From Sphingorhabdus lutea (GTDB taxonomy: Bacteria > Pseudomonadota > Alphaproteobacteria > Sphingomonadales > Sphingomonadaceae), in contig NZ_CP018154.1 of the NCBI RefSeq assembly GCF_001889025.1, positions 300,001 to 364,000 of the forward strand: a stretch of 64,000 nucleotides of DNA, in the 5' to 3' direction. The notes beneath the pieces are model-generated. The model saw only the letters and a list, made by a program, of their open reading frames with translations, did not search any database and was not told the origin of the DNA. The translations under genes and the position numbers were made by a program. Below, piece after piece: positions 63,233 through 64,000 of the stretch; within the stretch, counting starts at the first letter, position 1; the number at the start of each line of letters is the position of its first letter.

Positions 63233-64000
<768 letters not shown>

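Overview
This 64 kb window is chromosomal DNA of an alphaproteobacterium, most likely a Sphingomonadales member with an AT-leaning genome (base composition judged by eye). Pointers are the gene order pcm-like/tolC/popZ/valS, a CBP3-type cytochrome bc1 chaperone beside YceD, COQ9, HemJ, MmcB, DivK, a fused PabB-PabC, a DUF4402 secreted protein and, above all, a Caulobacter-like replication origin beside hemE. No prophage, transposon, CRISPR array or rRNA operon was seen. Genus cannot be fixed from the sequence alone.

Layout. 1-8.6 kb: end of an M20 peptidase, tRNA-Cys, pcm-like methyltransferase, TolC, PopZ, an S9 peptidase and ValRS. 8.6-15.6 kb: an unannotated 56-residue membrane protein, an aspartate-type aminotransferase, fused PabBC overlapping divK, then DUF3572/HAD/RidA/DUF482 genes and a small Sel1 protein. 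15.7-24.5 kb: argB and a queuosine-precursor transporter, a nucleoside transporter, mutS, maeB and bamE. 24.7-33.2 kb: bc1 chaperone, YceD, a CDP-alcohol phosphotransferase, a VTT-flavoprotein fusion, ssb, feoAB, COQ9 and an EamA exporter. 33.3-37.3 kb: Old Yellow Enzyme, fatty acid hydroxylase/sterol desaturase family protein and a DUF3604 lipoprotein preceded by a perfect palindrome.

37-54 kb is the origin region. From 37.2 to 44.0 kb every gene runs leftward (mmcB, sleB-like, DUF1491, ptsN, hpf, dnaQ, coaE, aroE, maf, ppsR); from 44.4 to 62.9 kb every protein gene runs rightward (hemE, hemJ, rho, terC-like, DUF6489, mnmE, mnmG, rsmG, parA, parB and on to amt). The intergenic region at the flip has clustered DnaA boxes, an AT-rich block and GANTC sites, and is called oriC. 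Two parS sites lie 5.6 and 7.7 kb to the right, one perfect and intergenic, one inside rsmG. With popZ and divK also present, the window holds much of the machinery that would position and segregate this origin.

54-64 kb: a three-gene secretion locus (DUF4402 subunit, PapD-like chaperone, unusual usher-like protein) with an intercistronic terminator that would favour the subunit; tRNA-Val; tldD, DUF2007 and an EEP-family enzyme; amt behind a sigma-54 promoter; a tandem palindromic repeat; a candidate anti-Shine-Dalgarno small RNA with three hairpins; an orphan bufferin-like lipoprotein; and the start of tgt, cut by the window end. The most novel-looking items are the small RNA, the usher locus, the orphan bufferin lipoprotein and several perfect inverted repeats in leaders.
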